Shown here: piece by piece, positions 1 to 9,462 of the stretch
Layout: each line of letters starts with the position of its first letter
Numbering within the stretch: the first letter of the stretch is position 1
From: Microscillaceae bacterium
Lineage (GTDB): Bacteria > Bacteroidota > Bacteroidia > Cytophagales > Microscillaceae
Direction: 5' to 3'
NCBI GenBank assembly: GCA_003483885.1
Contig: DMXI01000699.1
Coordinates: 19,446 to 83,445, forward strand
Length of the DNA stretch: 64,000 bases
Translations under genes and position numbers: made by a program
Notes under the pieces: model-generated
What the model saw: only the letters and a program-made list of their open reading frames with translations
Database searches by the model: none
What the model was told of the DNA's origin: nothing

Positions 1-1
1 C

Positions 2-1021
2 ATGTCTCAAACTCTTATCATTGCCGAAGCAGGTGTAAACCACAATGGTGATATGGAAATGGCCAAGCAACTTATAGATGCTGCGGCTCAGGCGGGTGCC
101 GATATTGTGAAATTCCAAACCTTCAAGGCCGAAAAATTAGTTACCAAGTCTGCCCCCAAAGCGGCTTATCAAAATAAAAACATCAACGATGGAGACGACA
201 ATCAATTTTCGATGTTGAAAAAGCTTGAGTTAGACTTGAACTCCCACCATTTATTAATGAATTATTGTCAATCCAAAGGCATTCGTTTTTTATCTACTCC
301 CTTTGATGGAGAGAGTGCTCATTTGTTACACAATCTAGGGCTTTCTATTTTCAAGATTCCTTCTGGAGAAATTACCAACAAACCGTTTTTGGAAACGATT
401 GGTGCTTATAACAAAGAAGTGATATTATCGACGGGGATGTCGAACCTGGGAGAAATAGAAGCGGCCTTGAATGTTTTAGTGCAATCGGGCACCCAAAAAA
501 GCAACATTACGGTATTACACTGCAATACTGAGTACCCCACCCCGTTTGAAGATGTTAACCTTAAGGCAATGAACACCATTGAGCAGGCTTTTGGGGTGTC
601 GATAGGGTATTCAGACCACACTTTGGGGATTGAGGTACCCATTGCGGCGGTAGCAAGAGGAGCGGTTGTGATTGAGAAACATTTTACCCTGGATCGGAAC
701 CTACCAGGCCCTGACCACAAAGCCTCGCTGGAACCCGCTGAACTCAAAGCAATGGTTACCGCCATTCGCAATATTGACTTAGCGCTGGGGTCTTCGCTCA
801 AGACTCCTTCTCCTTCTGAGAAAAAAAATATAGAAATTGCCCGAAAAAGCATCCACTTATCCAAAGACCTTACAAAAGACCATCGATTACGCCGTGAAGA
901 TTTGGTGATGAAACGCCCTGCCACCGGAATTTCGCCCATGGAAATAGAAAAGGTCATAGGCAAAAAAGTACGACATGATTTACCTGAAGACCACCTTTTA
1001 ACTTTTGCGGATTTGATATGA
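2..1021 (+). CDS. legI: N-acetylneuraminate/legionaminate synthase family protein
   Basis: This is a NeuB-family synthase, which condenses phosphoenolpyruvate with a 6-carbon N-acyl sugar to give a nine-carbon nonulosonic acid. The 339-residue length is normal. The N-terminus (IIAEAGVNHNGD) is the hallmark TIM-barrel start, residues about 5-265 form the NeuB barrel with the IEKHFTLDR motif near residue 225, and residues about 280-339 form the SAF/antifreeze-like domain. It overlaps the epimerase gene by four bases (ATGA). Its neighbours (CBS-nucleotidyltransferase, LegB and LegC types) point to legionaminic rather than N-acetylneuraminic acid; that substrate choice is inference. The start lies one base from the window edge, but the family N-terminus is complete. 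Confidence 0.9.
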   Translation: MSQTLIIAEAGVNHNGDMEMAKQLIDAAAQAGADIVKFQTFKAEKLVTKSAPKAAYQNKNINDGDDNQFSMLKKLELDLNSHHLLMNYCQSKGIRFLSTPFDGESAHLLHNLGLSIFKIPSGEITNKPFLETIGAYNKEVILSTGMSNLGEIEAALNVLVQSGTQKSNITVLHCNTEYPTPFEDVNLKAMNTIEQAFGVSIGYSDHTLGIEVPIAAVARGAVVIEKHFTLDRNLPGPDHKASLEPAELKAMVTAIRNIDLALGSSLKTPSPSEKKNIEIARKSIHLSKDLTKDHRLRREDLVMKRPATGISPMEIEKVIGKKVRHDLPEDHLLTFADLI

Positions 1022-2124
1022 ATATTGTATTACTTACCAGTTCAAGGGCTGATTATGGCATTTATCGCCCTCTCATTCGCAAAATGCAAGCGGATAATTT
1101 TTTTAACCTAAGCCTGATCGTGTTTGGCACCCATGTATCGTCGTTTCATGGGCATACCATTGACCAAATCCACGAAGACAAAGTTCGTATTATATATCAG
1201 GTTGAAAACTTGATATTGGGAGACAGTCCAGAAGCAATTGCGACTGCCATGGGCACCACTACCCTTAAATTTTCGGGAATTTGGCAAACCATTCACCAAG
1301 ATGTAGACCTGATGATTTGTTTGGGTGATCGATACGAGATGTTGGCAGCAGTGATCGCTTCAGCACCATTCAATATCCCGATAGCTCATTTTCATGGAGG
1401 AGAAACTACGCTAGGGGCCATTGATAACAAATTCCGCCATAGTTTGACTGCAATGTCGGATTATCATTTTACCAGTACCCAAAAACACCAGGAAAGGGTC
1501 AGTCAAATTGTAGGGAATCAAAAACATATTTACAATGTAGGGGCCTTGAGCCTGGATAATCTTCAGGATTTAACCTTACTCTCGCTTACATCTTTTAAGG
1601 CTAAATATGGCATTGATCTCGCAAACCCATCCATTTTAATCACATTTCATCCCGAAACAGTTTCTTATGAAAAAAATATTACGTATATCGAGACCCTAAT
1701 TTCAAGTCTCAGGGTTTTATCCGCTGACTATCAACTAATTATTACGATGCCCAATGCCGACACCCTAGGCAACATGGTGAGAAAAAAGTTAGCAAATTTT
1801 GCCTTGAATAATCCTCAAGTATTTACCATTGAGTCGTTTGGAGTACTTGGATATTTTTCCTGCATGCAACATTGTTCTTTTCTTTTGGGTAACACCTCTA
1901 GTGGTATCATAGAAGCGGCCTCCTTCAAAAAATATGTCATCAACGTTGGAGATAGGCAAAAAGGAAGAGATGCGGGCGAAAATGTACTACAGGTACCCAT
2001 TAAACAAGATGATATACTGGCAGCCGTTAAAAAAATAGCCACCTTGCCTCCATTTGACGGACACAACATTTATGGCGAGGGTAATACAAGCAGTAAAATT
2101 ATTGATATTTTAAAGAATGAATAA
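1018..2124 (+). CDS. legG: UDP/GDP-sugar 2-epimerase, hydrolysing (NeuC/LegG type)
   Basis: This cytoplasmic enzyme inverts C2 of a nucleotide-activated N-acetyl amino sugar and hydrolyses it to free the sugar for the synthase encoded just upstream. The whole 368-residue protein has the GT-B-like epimerase_2 fold. Seen are the N-terminal TSSRADYGIYRPL motif, CLGDRYEML near residue 100, HFHGGETT near 126, ITFHPET near 210 and GNTSSGIIEAA near 292, all standard for NeuC and LegG. It overlaps the genes on both sides by a few bases, so translation is probably coupled. The sequence alone does not separate UDP-GlcNAc-type (NeuC) from GDP-diNAcBac-type (LegG); context favours LegG. Confidence 0.88.
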   Translation: MNIVLLTSSRADYGIYRPLIRKMQADNFFNLSLIVFGTHVSSFHGHTIDQIHEDKVRIIYQVENLILGDSPEAIATAMGTTTLKFSGIWQTIHQDVDLMICLGDRYEMLAAVIASAPFNIPIAHFHGGETTLGAIDNKFRHSLTAMSDYHFTSTQKHQERVSQIVGNQKHIYNVGALSLDNLQDLTLLSLTSFKAKYGIDLANPSILITFHPETVSYEKNITYIETLISSLRVLSADYQLIITMPNADTLGNMVRKKLANFALNNPQVFTIESFGVLGYFSCMQHCSFLLGNTSSGIIEAASFKKYVINVGDRQKGRDAGENVLQVPIKQDDILAAVKKIATLPPFDGHNIYGEGNTSSKIIDILKNE

Positions 2125-2740
2125 GGTAGCTTTAGTAGGGTATTCGGGGCATGCCTACGTAGTAATCGATATATTGACTGCTATGGGGTATACAGTACAC
2201 GGGTTTTATGACAAAGAAAATAAAGTGCATAACCCTTATGCTTTAACATACCTTGGCCAAGAAACCAACCCAACCATACAACAGCAGCTGCTTGATTTAG
2301 AATACTTTGTAAGCATTGGAGATAACCATTTACGCCAAAAAATTTATACACATATTTTTTCTAATACCCATAAATCACCAATCAATGCTATTTACCCTAA
2401 AAGCCTGATTAGTCAAACTGCTCACATTGCCAAAGAAGGGGTCATGATAGCTCCCAATGTGGTTATTAACGCCCAGTCTACCATAGGTGCAGGTAGTATT
2501 TGCAATACCTCCTGTATTATTGAACATGAATGCCAGATTGGTGCATTCTGTCATGTAGCGCCAGGAGCAACCTTATGTGGCAATGTGCAAGTAGGAGATT
2601 TAAGTTTTATAGGAGCCAATTCAGTAGTCAAACAAGGCATTCGTATTGGCAAAAATGTTATTATTGGTGCCGGAACAGTCGTCATTAAAGACGTTCCAGA
2701 CAATACTGTGATTGTAGGAAACCCCCAAAGAAATTTATGA
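2117..2740 (+). CDS. legH: NeuD/LegH-family sugar acetyltransferase
   Basis: The protein has 207 residues. A short N-terminal Rossmann-like part (VALVGYSGHAYVV, residues 3-15) is followed by a left-handed beta-helix of hexapeptide repeats from about residue 95 to the end (for example IAPNVVIN, GAGSICN, IGAGTVVIKDVPDN). This is the usual architecture of PglD/NeuD N- or O-acyltransferases that use acetyl-CoA. In a legionaminate pathway the step would be N-acetylation of the 4-amino sugar made by the LegC-type aminotransferase. It overlaps the previous gene by eight bases and the next by four. O-acetylation of the finished nonulosonate is the alternative role. Confidence 0.82.
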   Translation: MNKVALVGYSGHAYVVIDILTAMGYTVHGFYDKENKVHNPYALTYLGQETNPTIQQQLLDLEYFVSIGDNHLRQKIYTHIFSNTHKSPINAIYPKSLISQTAHIAKEGVMIAPNVVINAQSTIGAGSICNTSCIIEHECQIGAFCHVAPGATLCGNVQVGDLSFIGANSVVKQGIRIGKNVIIGAGTVVIKDVPDNTVIVGNPQRNL

Positions 2741-3792
2741 AATACGATTCAAACATTATAGATGACTCTTTCACCATTCGGATGGCATTGGCAAAGCTAA
2801 ACAATCTGGTATACAAAGATAGTTTGACCTTGTTTGTAATAAATAATGCCCACCAACTCATAGGAACCATTACCGATGGAGACATTCGTCGGGGCTTACT
2901 GAATGGACTCACCCTGGATGATAACATCACTACGGTAGTACATACTAACTTTCGTTTTCTCAAAGCGAGTAACATTGCGCTGGAAGAGCTCGCAAAATTT
3001 AAGGAAAAAGAAATCTCCTTGATCCCTATCATCAATGATGAAGGCCAGATTAAAAGGATTATCAATTTACGGCATACAAAAACGATTTTGCCACTAGACG
3101 CGGTAATTATAGCAGGAGGCGAAGGTCGCAGGTTACGACCTATGACTGAAAATACGCCCAAACCCTTGCTCAAGGTAGGAGATAAACCCATTATAGAATA
3201 CAATATCGACCGCATCAACTTTTTTGGGATTCATCATCTCAATATCACTATCAAGTATTTGGGGCAACAAATCATAGATCACTTTGGTGATGGTCAATCT
3301 CGTGGACTTCGCATCAATTACATATGGGAAAAAGCCCAGGCACTTGGCACCATTGGCTCCCTGACCTTGGCTGAAAACCTGATCCACGACAATGTCTTGG
3401 TTATGAATTCAGATTTATTAACCAATATTGATTTTGAAGATATGTACAATACTTTTGTACAAACCGAGGCAGATATGATTGTAGCTACGGTACCTTATGA
3501 AGTCAAAATACCTTACGGTGTACTCGAGACCGATGGCAGTCAAATTACTTCTTTGAAAGAAAAACCCACCTACACTTATTATTCCAATGCAGGCATATAT
3601 ATGCTCAAAAGAAGGCTCATTGAACTGATACCCAAGGGGCAAAAACACGATGCCACTGACTTAATGATGACGCTTATACAAAATAATTATAAAGTAGTCC
3701 AGTACCCCATCTTAGGATATTGGCTCGACATAGGCAAACCAGAAGATTTCAGCAAAGCTCAAGAAGATGTAAAGCACATAAATTTTACTTAA
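2737..3792 (+). CDS. ptmE: CBS-domain sugar nucleotidyltransferase (PtmE-like)
   Basis: Residues about 1-115 form a CBS pair (GTITDGDIRRGLL at 42-54). Residues about 120-345 form an NTP_transferase domain opening with AVIIAGGEGRRLRPMT and containing TPKPLLKVGDKPII and MNSDLLTN. This two-part architecture is that of Campylobacter PtmE, which makes GDP-GlcN from GlcN-1-phosphate and so commits GDP-linked precursors to legionaminic acid. The gene overlaps its upstream neighbour by four bases and abuts the CMP-sugar synthetase. The presence of this enzyme is the main reason to read the cluster as the GDP-legionaminate route. The specific nucleotide used cannot be read from sequence. Confidence 0.8.
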   Translation: MKYDSNIIDDSFTIRMALAKLNNLVYKDSLTLFVINNAHQLIGTITDGDIRRGLLNGLTLDDNITTVVHTNFRFLKASNIALEELAKFKEKEISLIPIINDEGQIKRIINLRHTKTILPLDAVIIAGGEGRRLRPMTENTPKPLLKVGDKPIIEYNIDRINFFGIHHLNITIKYLGQQIIDHFGDGQSRGLRINYIWEKAQALGTIGSLTLAENLIHDNVLVMNSDLLTNIDFEDMYNTFVQTEADMIVATVPYEVKIPYGVLETDGSQITSLKEKPTYTYYSNAGIYMLKRRLIELIPKGQKHDATDLMMTLIQNNYKVVQYPILGYWLDIGKPEDFSKAQEDVKHINFT

Positions 3793-4503
3793 ATGAAGGT
3801 CTTGTTTGTAATACCAGCAAGAGGAGGTTCAAAAGGCGTCCCAGGAAAAAATATCAAAAAACTCGCAGGTAAACCGCTCATTGGTTATTCTATTGATTAT
3901 GCCCGGCAATTTGCCTCCGACGAATTTATTTGTGTGACCAGTGATGATGATGAAATTATTCGAACTACGGAAGAATATGGACTTGCGGTACCATTCAAGC
4001 GTCCTGCCCAGTTAGCCACCGATACCGCAGGTAGTTACGAAGTCATATTGCATGCCTTAGCATTTTACGAGGCACAAGGAGCCACTTTTGACTGTGTAGT
4101 GTTATTGCAACCTACTTCCCCTTTTCGTTTAAAATCACAGCTTGAGGAGGCTATGCAGCTATATACCTCAAGCCTGGACATGGTAGCCTCGGTGCAAGAA
4201 ACCAAATCAAACCCTTACTACCTTTTGTTTGAAGAAACCAACGAGGGCTATTTAAACATCTCTAAACCAGGCCACAGGGCTACTCGAAGGCAAGATGTAC
4301 CCAAAGTATATGAATTTAATGGGAACCTTTACCTTATCAATCCTTCCTCGTTGAAAAGCCACCAAGGGTTTGGTGAGTTTTCAAAAATCAAAAAATATGT
4401 GATGTCTGAACTATATTCGGTTGATATTGATACCTTGATGGACTGGGATTATGCTGAGTTTTTAATAGAAAAAAATTATCTTACAAATTTATTTAACGGG
4501 TAA
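3793..4503 (+). CDS. legF: CMP-nonulosonate (legionaminate) cytidylyltransferase
   Basis: The enzyme activates the nonulosonic acid with CTP before transfer to a glycan or protein. It has 236 residues, the expected size. The N-terminal VIPARGGSKGVPGKNIKKL is the nucleotide-binding signature of CMP-sialate synthetases; VLLQPTSPFR near residue 105 and YEFNGNLYLI near 172 are further family motifs. The gene starts immediately after the previous stop and shares one base (TAATG) with the next start. NeuA, LegF and PseF cannot be told apart with certainty; context favours LegF. Confidence 0.85.
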   Translation: MKVLFVIPARGGSKGVPGKNIKKLAGKPLIGYSIDYARQFASDEFICVTSDDDEIIRTTEEYGLAVPFKRPAQLATDTAGSYEVILHALAFYEAQGATFDCVVLLQPTSPFRLKSQLEEAMQLYTSSLDMVASVQETKSNPYYLLFEETNEGYLNISKPGHRATRRQDVPKVYEFNGNLYLINPSSLKSHQGFGEFSKIKKYVMSELYSVDIDTLMDWDYAEFLIEKNYLTNLFNG

Positions 4504-5495
4504 TGGCAAATAAAAAAGTATTAGTCACGGGAGCAGATGGTTTTATTGGTAGCCACCTTACCGAGCACCTCTTAGAGCAAGGGTATGACGTAAAAGCATT
4601 TGTGTTATATAATTCGTTCAATTCTTATGGATGGTTAGATACCTTGCCCAAAGAAAAACTGGATGCGATTGAAGTCTTTTCGGGCAATGTATGCGATCCT
4701 AATGGCGTGAAAGTAGCAATGGAAGGCATTGATATGGTTTTTCATTTGGCCGCATTAATTGCCATTCCTTACAGTTACCACTCACCTGACAGCTATGTAG
4801 ATACCAATATTAGAGGAACCCTCAATGTATTGCAAGCTGCCAGGCAACTAGATACTTCCCGAGTGTTGGTAACCTCTACCTCAGAAGTGTACGGAACAGC
4901 TCAGTACGTGCCCATCGATGAAAAACACCCTTTTCAGGGACAATCGCCCTACAGTGCTACCAAAATCGGGGGCGATCGCCTTGCAGAGTCTTTTTATCGT
5001 TCCTTTGAAACCCCTATCTCAATTGTGCGCCCCTTTAATACTTACGGTCCGAGGCAATCCGCCAGGGCAGTGTTGCCAACCATTATTACTCAGTTACTCA
5101 ACGGCGAGCAAGAAATCAAATTGGGTGATTTGAAACCTACCCGCGACCTTGTGTATGTAAAAGATACGGTCAGAGGATTTGAAGCTATAGCCAGAAGTCA
5201 AGAGGCTATTGGAGAAGAAATCAACATTGCCACCCAACAAGAGGTGTCTATTGGCCAACTGGCTCAAACCATCATTGATCTCATCAACCCTGAAGCGTCT
5301 ATTGTACAAGATCCACAGCGGATGCGCCCTTCTAAAAGCGAAGTGCATCGTTTGTTGGGTGCCAACGAAAAAATCCAGCGCTTGACCGACTGGACACTTA
5401 CCCATACCCTCAAAGAAGGCTTGCAACAGACCATTGATTGGTTTTCTCAAAAACAAAACTTGCAACAATACAAACACGATATCTATAACGTATGA
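4503..5495 (+). CDS. legB: LegB-type NAD-dependent 4,6-dehydratase
   Basis: This is an extended short-chain dehydrogenase of 330 residues. The GADGFIGSH Rossmann motif is at residues 10-18, STSEVYG around 123-129 and the catalytic YSATK about residues 151-155. The family dehydrates an NDP-GlcNAc to the 4-keto-6-deoxy sugar, the first modification step in bacillosamine/legionaminate synthesis. The AALIAIPYSYHSP segment is typical of the LegB subgroup. It overlaps the aminotransferase gene by four bases. Confidence 0.85.
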   Translation: MANKKVLVTGADGFIGSHLTEHLLEQGYDVKAFVLYNSFNSYGWLDTLPKEKLDAIEVFSGNVCDPNGVKVAMEGIDMVFHLAALIAIPYSYHSPDSYVDTNIRGTLNVLQAARQLDTSRVLVTSTSEVYGTAQYVPIDEKHPFQGQSPYSATKIGGDRLAESFYRSFETPISIVRPFNTYGPRQSARAVLPTIITQLLNGEQEIKLGDLKPTRDLVYVKDTVRGFEAIARSQEAIGEEINIATQQEVSIGQLAQTIIDLINPEASIVQDPQRMRPSKSEVHRLLGANEKIQRLTDWTLTHTLKEGLQQTIDWFSQKQNLQQYKHDIYNV

Positions 5496-6625
5496 TTCCT
5501 TTATCAGTCCCTAATATCGAAGGCAATGAATGGCAATACATCAAAGAATGCCTGGATACCAATTGGGTTTCTTCGGTAGGTTCTTATGTAGATCTTTTTG
5601 AACAAAAAGTGGCCGAGTTTACGGGTGCCCAATATGCGGTTTCTACGGTGAATGGCACTGCGGCCCTACATATTGCCCTGCTTTTGAGCAATGTTACCCA
5701 AGATGATTGTGTTTTGGTACCCAACATTACTTTTATAGCCAGTGTAAATGCCATTAAGTATGTCAACGCCTCCCCTATCTTTATAGATATTGATCCTGAT
5801 ACCTGGCAAATGGATTTGGGCTTACTGGAGGAGTTTTTAGAAAACGAAACGACTCTTCAGGAAGGGATTTGTACCGAGAAAAATTCTCAGAGAAAAATTA
5901 AGGCCATTATGCCTGTCCATGTATTGGGTAATATGGCAGATATGGACCACTTGAAAGCCTTAGCCAAAAAATTTCACCTGGAAATTATAGAAGACGCCAG
6001 CGAAGCCCTGGGGAGTTATTATGAAGGGACTCACTCTGGTAACTTTGGTAAATTCGGGTGCTTTAGTTTCAATGGCAATAAAATTATCACTACTGGTGGT
6101 GGCGGAATAATCATTACTGATGATGAACAGCTGGCAGCTAAAGCCAAACACATTACTACCCAAGCCAAAGCCGACAAGTTTGAATATGTTCACGATCACG
6201 TTGGGTATAACTATCGTTTGGTAAATGTATTAGCCGCTATGGGGGTGGCTCAAATGGAAAACTTGCCTAAATTCTTGAACAGAAAGCAAGAAGTTAACGC
6301 TTTTTATCGGGAGCAACTTACCAATGTAGGGGACATTCAGTTGCAGGAAATACCAAACAAAACCAGTTCAAATCATTGGTTATTCACCATTTTAACGTCG
6401 CAACAAAAGCCACTCATTCAACACCTAACTGCACATAAGATACAGGTGCGGCCTTTGTGGTATCCAATGAACCGCCTGGAAATGTTTAAACACGAACGTT
6501 ATTATTCTCGTAATGACTTGTCTATGGAAGTTTACCAAAAAAGCATTAGCTTGCCTTGCTCTACCAACATCTCCGAAGAGGATACAGCTTTTGTAGTAAA
6601 AACAATAAGAGATTTTTTTAATTAG
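5492..6625 (+). CDS. legC: LegC-type PLP-dependent sugar aminotransferase
   Basis: This DegT/DnrJ/EryC1-family enzyme has 377 residues. It starts with MIPLSVPNIEGNEWQY, and the NTNWVSSVGSYV-like region matches LegC proteins. IIEDASEALGS near 165 binds PLP, and FNGNKIITTGGGG near 195 carries the Schiff-base lysine. It should aminate C4 of the 4-keto sugar made by the upstream dehydratase, after which the LegH-type acyltransferase acts. The gene lies six bases before the HisF-like gene. With the previous six genes it completes a pathway from hexose phosphate to CMP-legionaminate. Confidence 0.86.
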   Translation: MIPLSVPNIEGNEWQYIKECLDTNWVSSVGSYVDLFEQKVAEFTGAQYAVSTVNGTAALHIALLLSNVTQDDCVLVPNITFIASVNAIKYVNASPIFIDIDPDTWQMDLGLLEEFLENETTLQEGICTEKNSQRKIKAIMPVHVLGNMADMDHLKALAKKFHLEIIEDASEALGSYYEGTHSGNFGKFGCFSFNGNKIITTGGGGIIITDDEQLAAKAKHITTQAKADKFEYVHDHVGYNYRLVNVLAAMGVAQMENLPKFLNRKQEVNAFYREQLTNVGDIQLQEIPNKTSSNHWLFTILTSQQKPLIQHLTAHKIQVRPLWYPMNRLEMFKHERYYSRNDLSMEVYQKSISLPCSTNISEEDTAFVVKTIRDFFN

Positions 6626-6631
6626 ATTACA

Positions 6632-7507
6632 ATGACAAATAATATTAGGATAATCCCAAGACTGGATATTAAAGGCCCAAATTTAGTAAAAGGGATTCAT
6701 CTGGAAGGGTTACGTGTACTAGGGAAACCAGAAGAGTTTGCCCGTTATTATTACGAAAATGGGGCAGATGAACTCGTATATATGGATGTAGTAGCAAGCT
6801 TGTACGAGCGCAATAGCCTACACGACATTATTACAAAAACTGCCCGGGAAATCTTTATTCCTCTAACTGTAGGTGGGGGGTTGCGTACCCTGGATGATAT
6901 CACTCAGGTATTGCGAGCAGGTGCAGACAAAGTATCGCTCAATACGGCCGCCATTCGTAACCCAGAAATTATCACCCAGGCTTCTCAAAAATTTGGATCA
7001 TCTACTATTGTAATAGCGATTGAGGCCATTAAACAAAATGATGGCGGTTACCTGGCATATACCGATAATGCCCGGGAACATACTGGTTTAGATGTGTTTG
7101 AATGGGCGCAAAGAGTAGAAGAATTAGGTGCAGGCGAAATCATGATTACATCGGTAGACCAGGAAGGCACCGGTGAAGGCTTTGATCTGGAACTCACCCA
7201 AAAAATCGCTAATTTAGTATCTATTCCTGTGATTGCCCACGGAGGTGCTGGTAAGCGCGAAGATGTGGCTAAAATTGCAACTGAGGGCAATGTAAACGCG
7301 GTAGCACTGGCTTCCATCTTACATTATGACTATATCAAATATTTGATAGAGCACCCCAAAAACGAACAAGAAGGAAACACCGAGTTTTTGAAAAGTGGGA
7401 AGGCTTTTACTAAAATTCAAAGTTCTAGCTTGCCTGATATAAAAAAACACCTCTTGGATCATCATATAAACTGCAGACCCATTTCTCATGAAATTACCCA
7501 CCGATAA
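6632..7507 (+). CDS. HisF-like synthase subunit for sugar amidination
   Basis: The protein has the HisF TIM-barrel: IIPRLDIKG (residues 7-15, aspartate at the first catalytic position), VGGGLRTLDD near 81, and a TSVDQEGTGEG segment near 173 that matches the HisF second-aspartate loop. It is about 35 residues longer than histidine-pathway HisF, with a C-terminal tail. No other histidine genes are nearby; it sits with a HisH-like glutaminase and a WbpG-like amidotransferase, as in the Pseudomonas WbpG/HisH2/HisF2 set, where glutamine-derived ammonia converts an N-acetyl to an acetamidino group. The role here is inferred from that arrangement. A true histidine enzyme is unlikely. Confidence 0.8.
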   Translation: MTNNIRIIPRLDIKGPNLVKGIHLEGLRVLGKPEEFARYYYENGADELVYMDVVASLYERNSLHDIITKTAREIFIPLTVGGGLRTLDDITQVLRAGADKVSLNTAAIRNPEIITQASQKFGSSTIVIAIEAIKQNDGGYLAYTDNAREHTGLDVFEWAQRVEELGAGEIMITSVDQEGTGEGFDLELTQKIANLVSIPVIAHGGAGKREDVAKIATEGNVNAVALASILHYDYIKYLIEHPKNEQEGNTEFLKSGKAFTKIQSSSLPDIKKHLLDHHINCRPISHEITHR

Positions 7508-8174
7508 CACCCATAGTAGTCCAGATGTTGTGATTATTGACTATAACCTCAACAACTTGTTTAGTGTAAAACATGCTTGCCAGCATGTAGGAATTAATGC
7601 GCGCATTAGTGCTGACAAAAATGACATTGCAAAGGCCGATGCCCTTATTTTACCAGGAGTGGGCGCTTTTGGCAATGCGATGCAAAACCTGGAAAAACTA
7701 GACCTTATAGCTCCCATCATTGATTCTATTCAGGCCCAAAAACCTTTTTTGGGTATTTGCCTGGGGTTGCAATTATTATTTGAGGAAAGTGACGAGTTTG
7801 GTCATTACAAGGGATTAGGCGTAATCCCAGGACAGGTTCAGCGATTTCCTGGCCAAACCGATACCCAACAATCACTCAAGGTGCCTTTCATTGGCTGGAA
7901 CGAAGTACACACCACGTCTGGAAAAAATTGGAACAACACGCCCATGATGAACACCCAAGACGGTGAATATATGTATTTTGTCCATTCCAATTTTGTAAAA
8001 CCTACGGCACCTGAAGATATTCTTTGTGTTACAAAATATAAAGATTTCGAATATTGCTCTGGGATAGTAAAGAATAATATATTTGCAGTACAGTTTCACC
8101 CAGAAAAAAGTGCGCAAAAAGGACTGGAAATTTATCAAAACTGGGGTAAATCGATACAGGTTCAGGTATCATAA
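7488..8174 (+). CDS. HisH-like glutamine amidotransferase for sugar amidination
   Basis: This class I glutamine amidotransferase has 228 residues. The nucleophile elbow FLGICLGLQ places the cysteine at about residue 91, and the QFHPEKS segment near 203 supplies the His/Glu pair. It overlaps the HisF-like gene by 20 bases, consistent with a tight heterodimer that channels ammonia from glutamine. Like its partner it belongs to a sugar-amidination trio rather than histidine synthesis. A start a few codons further in is possible, since the first ten residues are not typical of HisH. Confidence 0.82.
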   Translation: MKLPTDNTHSSPDVVIIDYNLNNLFSVKHACQHVGINARISADKNDIAKADALILPGVGAFGNAMQNLEKLDLIAPIIDSIQAQKPFLGICLGLQLLFEESDEFGHYKGLGVIPGQVQRFPGQTDTQQSLKVPFIGWNEVHTTSGKNWNNTPMMNTQDGEYMYFVHSNFVKPTAPEDILCVTKYKDFEYCSGIVKNNIFAVQFHPEKSAQKGLEIYQNWGKSIQVQVS

Positions 8175-8185
8175 CAAAATTTATA

Positions 8186-9433
8186 ATGAAAGAACAAGCA
8201 TCAAAGCCAACCAATCTTGAAGCAAAATATGGGCTTCCCAGCGAAGTTACTTTTTGTAACAGGTGTGTGATTTCCAATCAGAGGCCAAACTCGGCAGTTG
8301 AGTTTAAGCATACGATCAAATCCAAGAAAAAAACCATTAGCATGGACGAAGAAGGCATTTGTGATGCCTGCCGTACTGCAGAAACCAAGCAACATATAGA
8401 TTGGAAAAAAAGGGAGGAAGAACTTCTACAATTATTGGATAAATACCGTCGTAACGATGGACAATATGATTGCATTGTACCTGGTAGTGGAGGTAAGGAC
8501 AGTGCATACCAGGCCCATGTACTCAAGTACAAGTATGGTATGAACCCGCTCACCATTACCTGGCCTCCTATTTTGTACACCGATTATGGCCACCGTAACT
8601 TCAAAAACTGGGTAGACGTGGGAGGTTTTGATAACATCAGCGTACGTCCTAACGGAAAGGCCATGAAGTTATTAACGAAACTCTCCATTGAGAATCTTTT
8701 TCACCCCTTTCAGACTTTTATGCTGGGACAAAAAAACCTGGCTCCCAAAATTGCCCTGAAGTACAACATTCCGCTTATTTTTTACGGTGAAAACGAAGCA
8801 GAATACGGCAACCCGATTGCCGATAATAACACCTCTTTGAGAGACAAGTCGTACTATAGCCTTAAAAATCTGGATGAAATACATCTGGGTGGTGTTTCTA
8901 TCCGAGAACTCAAAGAAAAACACCAACTCACGTTGAGTGATATCAATTCCTTTTTGCCAGCACCAGGTGAAGAACTCGCCAAATCTGACATTCAGGTGCA
9001 TTATTTGGGCTATTACCTCAAGTGGACTCCGCAAGAGGTCTATTATTATGCCGTAGAAAACACCGGCTTCAAAGCTCGGCCTTATCGCACTCAAGGTACT
9101 TATAGCAAGTACAATAGCATTGATGATAAAATAGATGATTTACATTACTATACCACTTACATCAAGTTTGGTATAGGGAGAGCTACGTATGATGCCTCAC
9201 AAGAAATTCGTAACAACCACCTGACTCGTGAAGAAGGAGTAGCCCTCGTGAAAAGATTTGATGGAGAGTTTCCAGATAAATATTTCAACGAAATTATGGA
9301 ATACCTCGAAATTGAACCTGAACGTTTTCACGACTTGGCCGATCAGTTTAGATCACCTCACTTATGGGGCAAAGACGATCGAGGCGAATGGAAACTCCGA
9401 CACACCATTTGGGGTGGCGGCCTAAACGACTAA
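8186..9433 (+). CDS. N-acetyl sugar amidotransferase (WbpG/PseA family)
   Basis: This 415-residue protein has an N-terminal metal-binding-like pair of CxxC motifs (cysteines 24/27 and 59/62) and an ATP-pyrophosphatase PP-loop, PGSGGKDS, at residues 99-106. The WITWPP-like region (LTITWPPILYTDYGH) and the C-terminal half match WbpG/PseA/LPS-biosynthesis amidotransferases. These use ATP and ammonia from a HisH/HisF pair to turn an acetamido group into an acetamidino group. The substrate may be legionaminate (acetamidino-legionaminic acid is known from Legionella and Campylobacter) or the 2,3-diacetamido sugar suggested by genes at 13784-16529. The sequence cannot decide. Confidence 0.85.
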   Translation: MKEQASKPTNLEAKYGLPSEVTFCNRCVISNQRPNSAVEFKHTIKSKKKTISMDEEGICDACRTAETKQHIDWKKREEELLQLLDKYRRNDGQYDCIVPGSGGKDSAYQAHVLKYKYGMNPLTITWPPILYTDYGHRNFKNWVDVGGFDNISVRPNGKAMKLLTKLSIENLFHPFQTFMLGQKNLAPKIALKYNIPLIFYGENEAEYGNPIADNNTSLRDKSYYSLKNLDEIHLGGVSIRELKEKHQLTLSDINSFLPAPGEELAKSDIQVHYLGYYLKWTPQEVYYYAVENTGFKARPYRTQGTYSKYNSIDDKIDDLHYYTTYIKFGIGRATYDASQEIRNNHLTREEGVALVKRFDGEFPDKYFNEIMEYLEIEPERFHDLADQFRSPHLWGKDDRGEWKLRHTIWGGGLND

Positions 9434-9462
9434 ATCATCACACTATTTATTGAAATTAATCT

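Noticed and set aside
6632..8174. Histidine biosynthesis genes hisF and hisH
   Set aside because: No other his gene is nearby and a WbpG-like amidotransferase follows directly; the trio matches known sugar-amidination sets.
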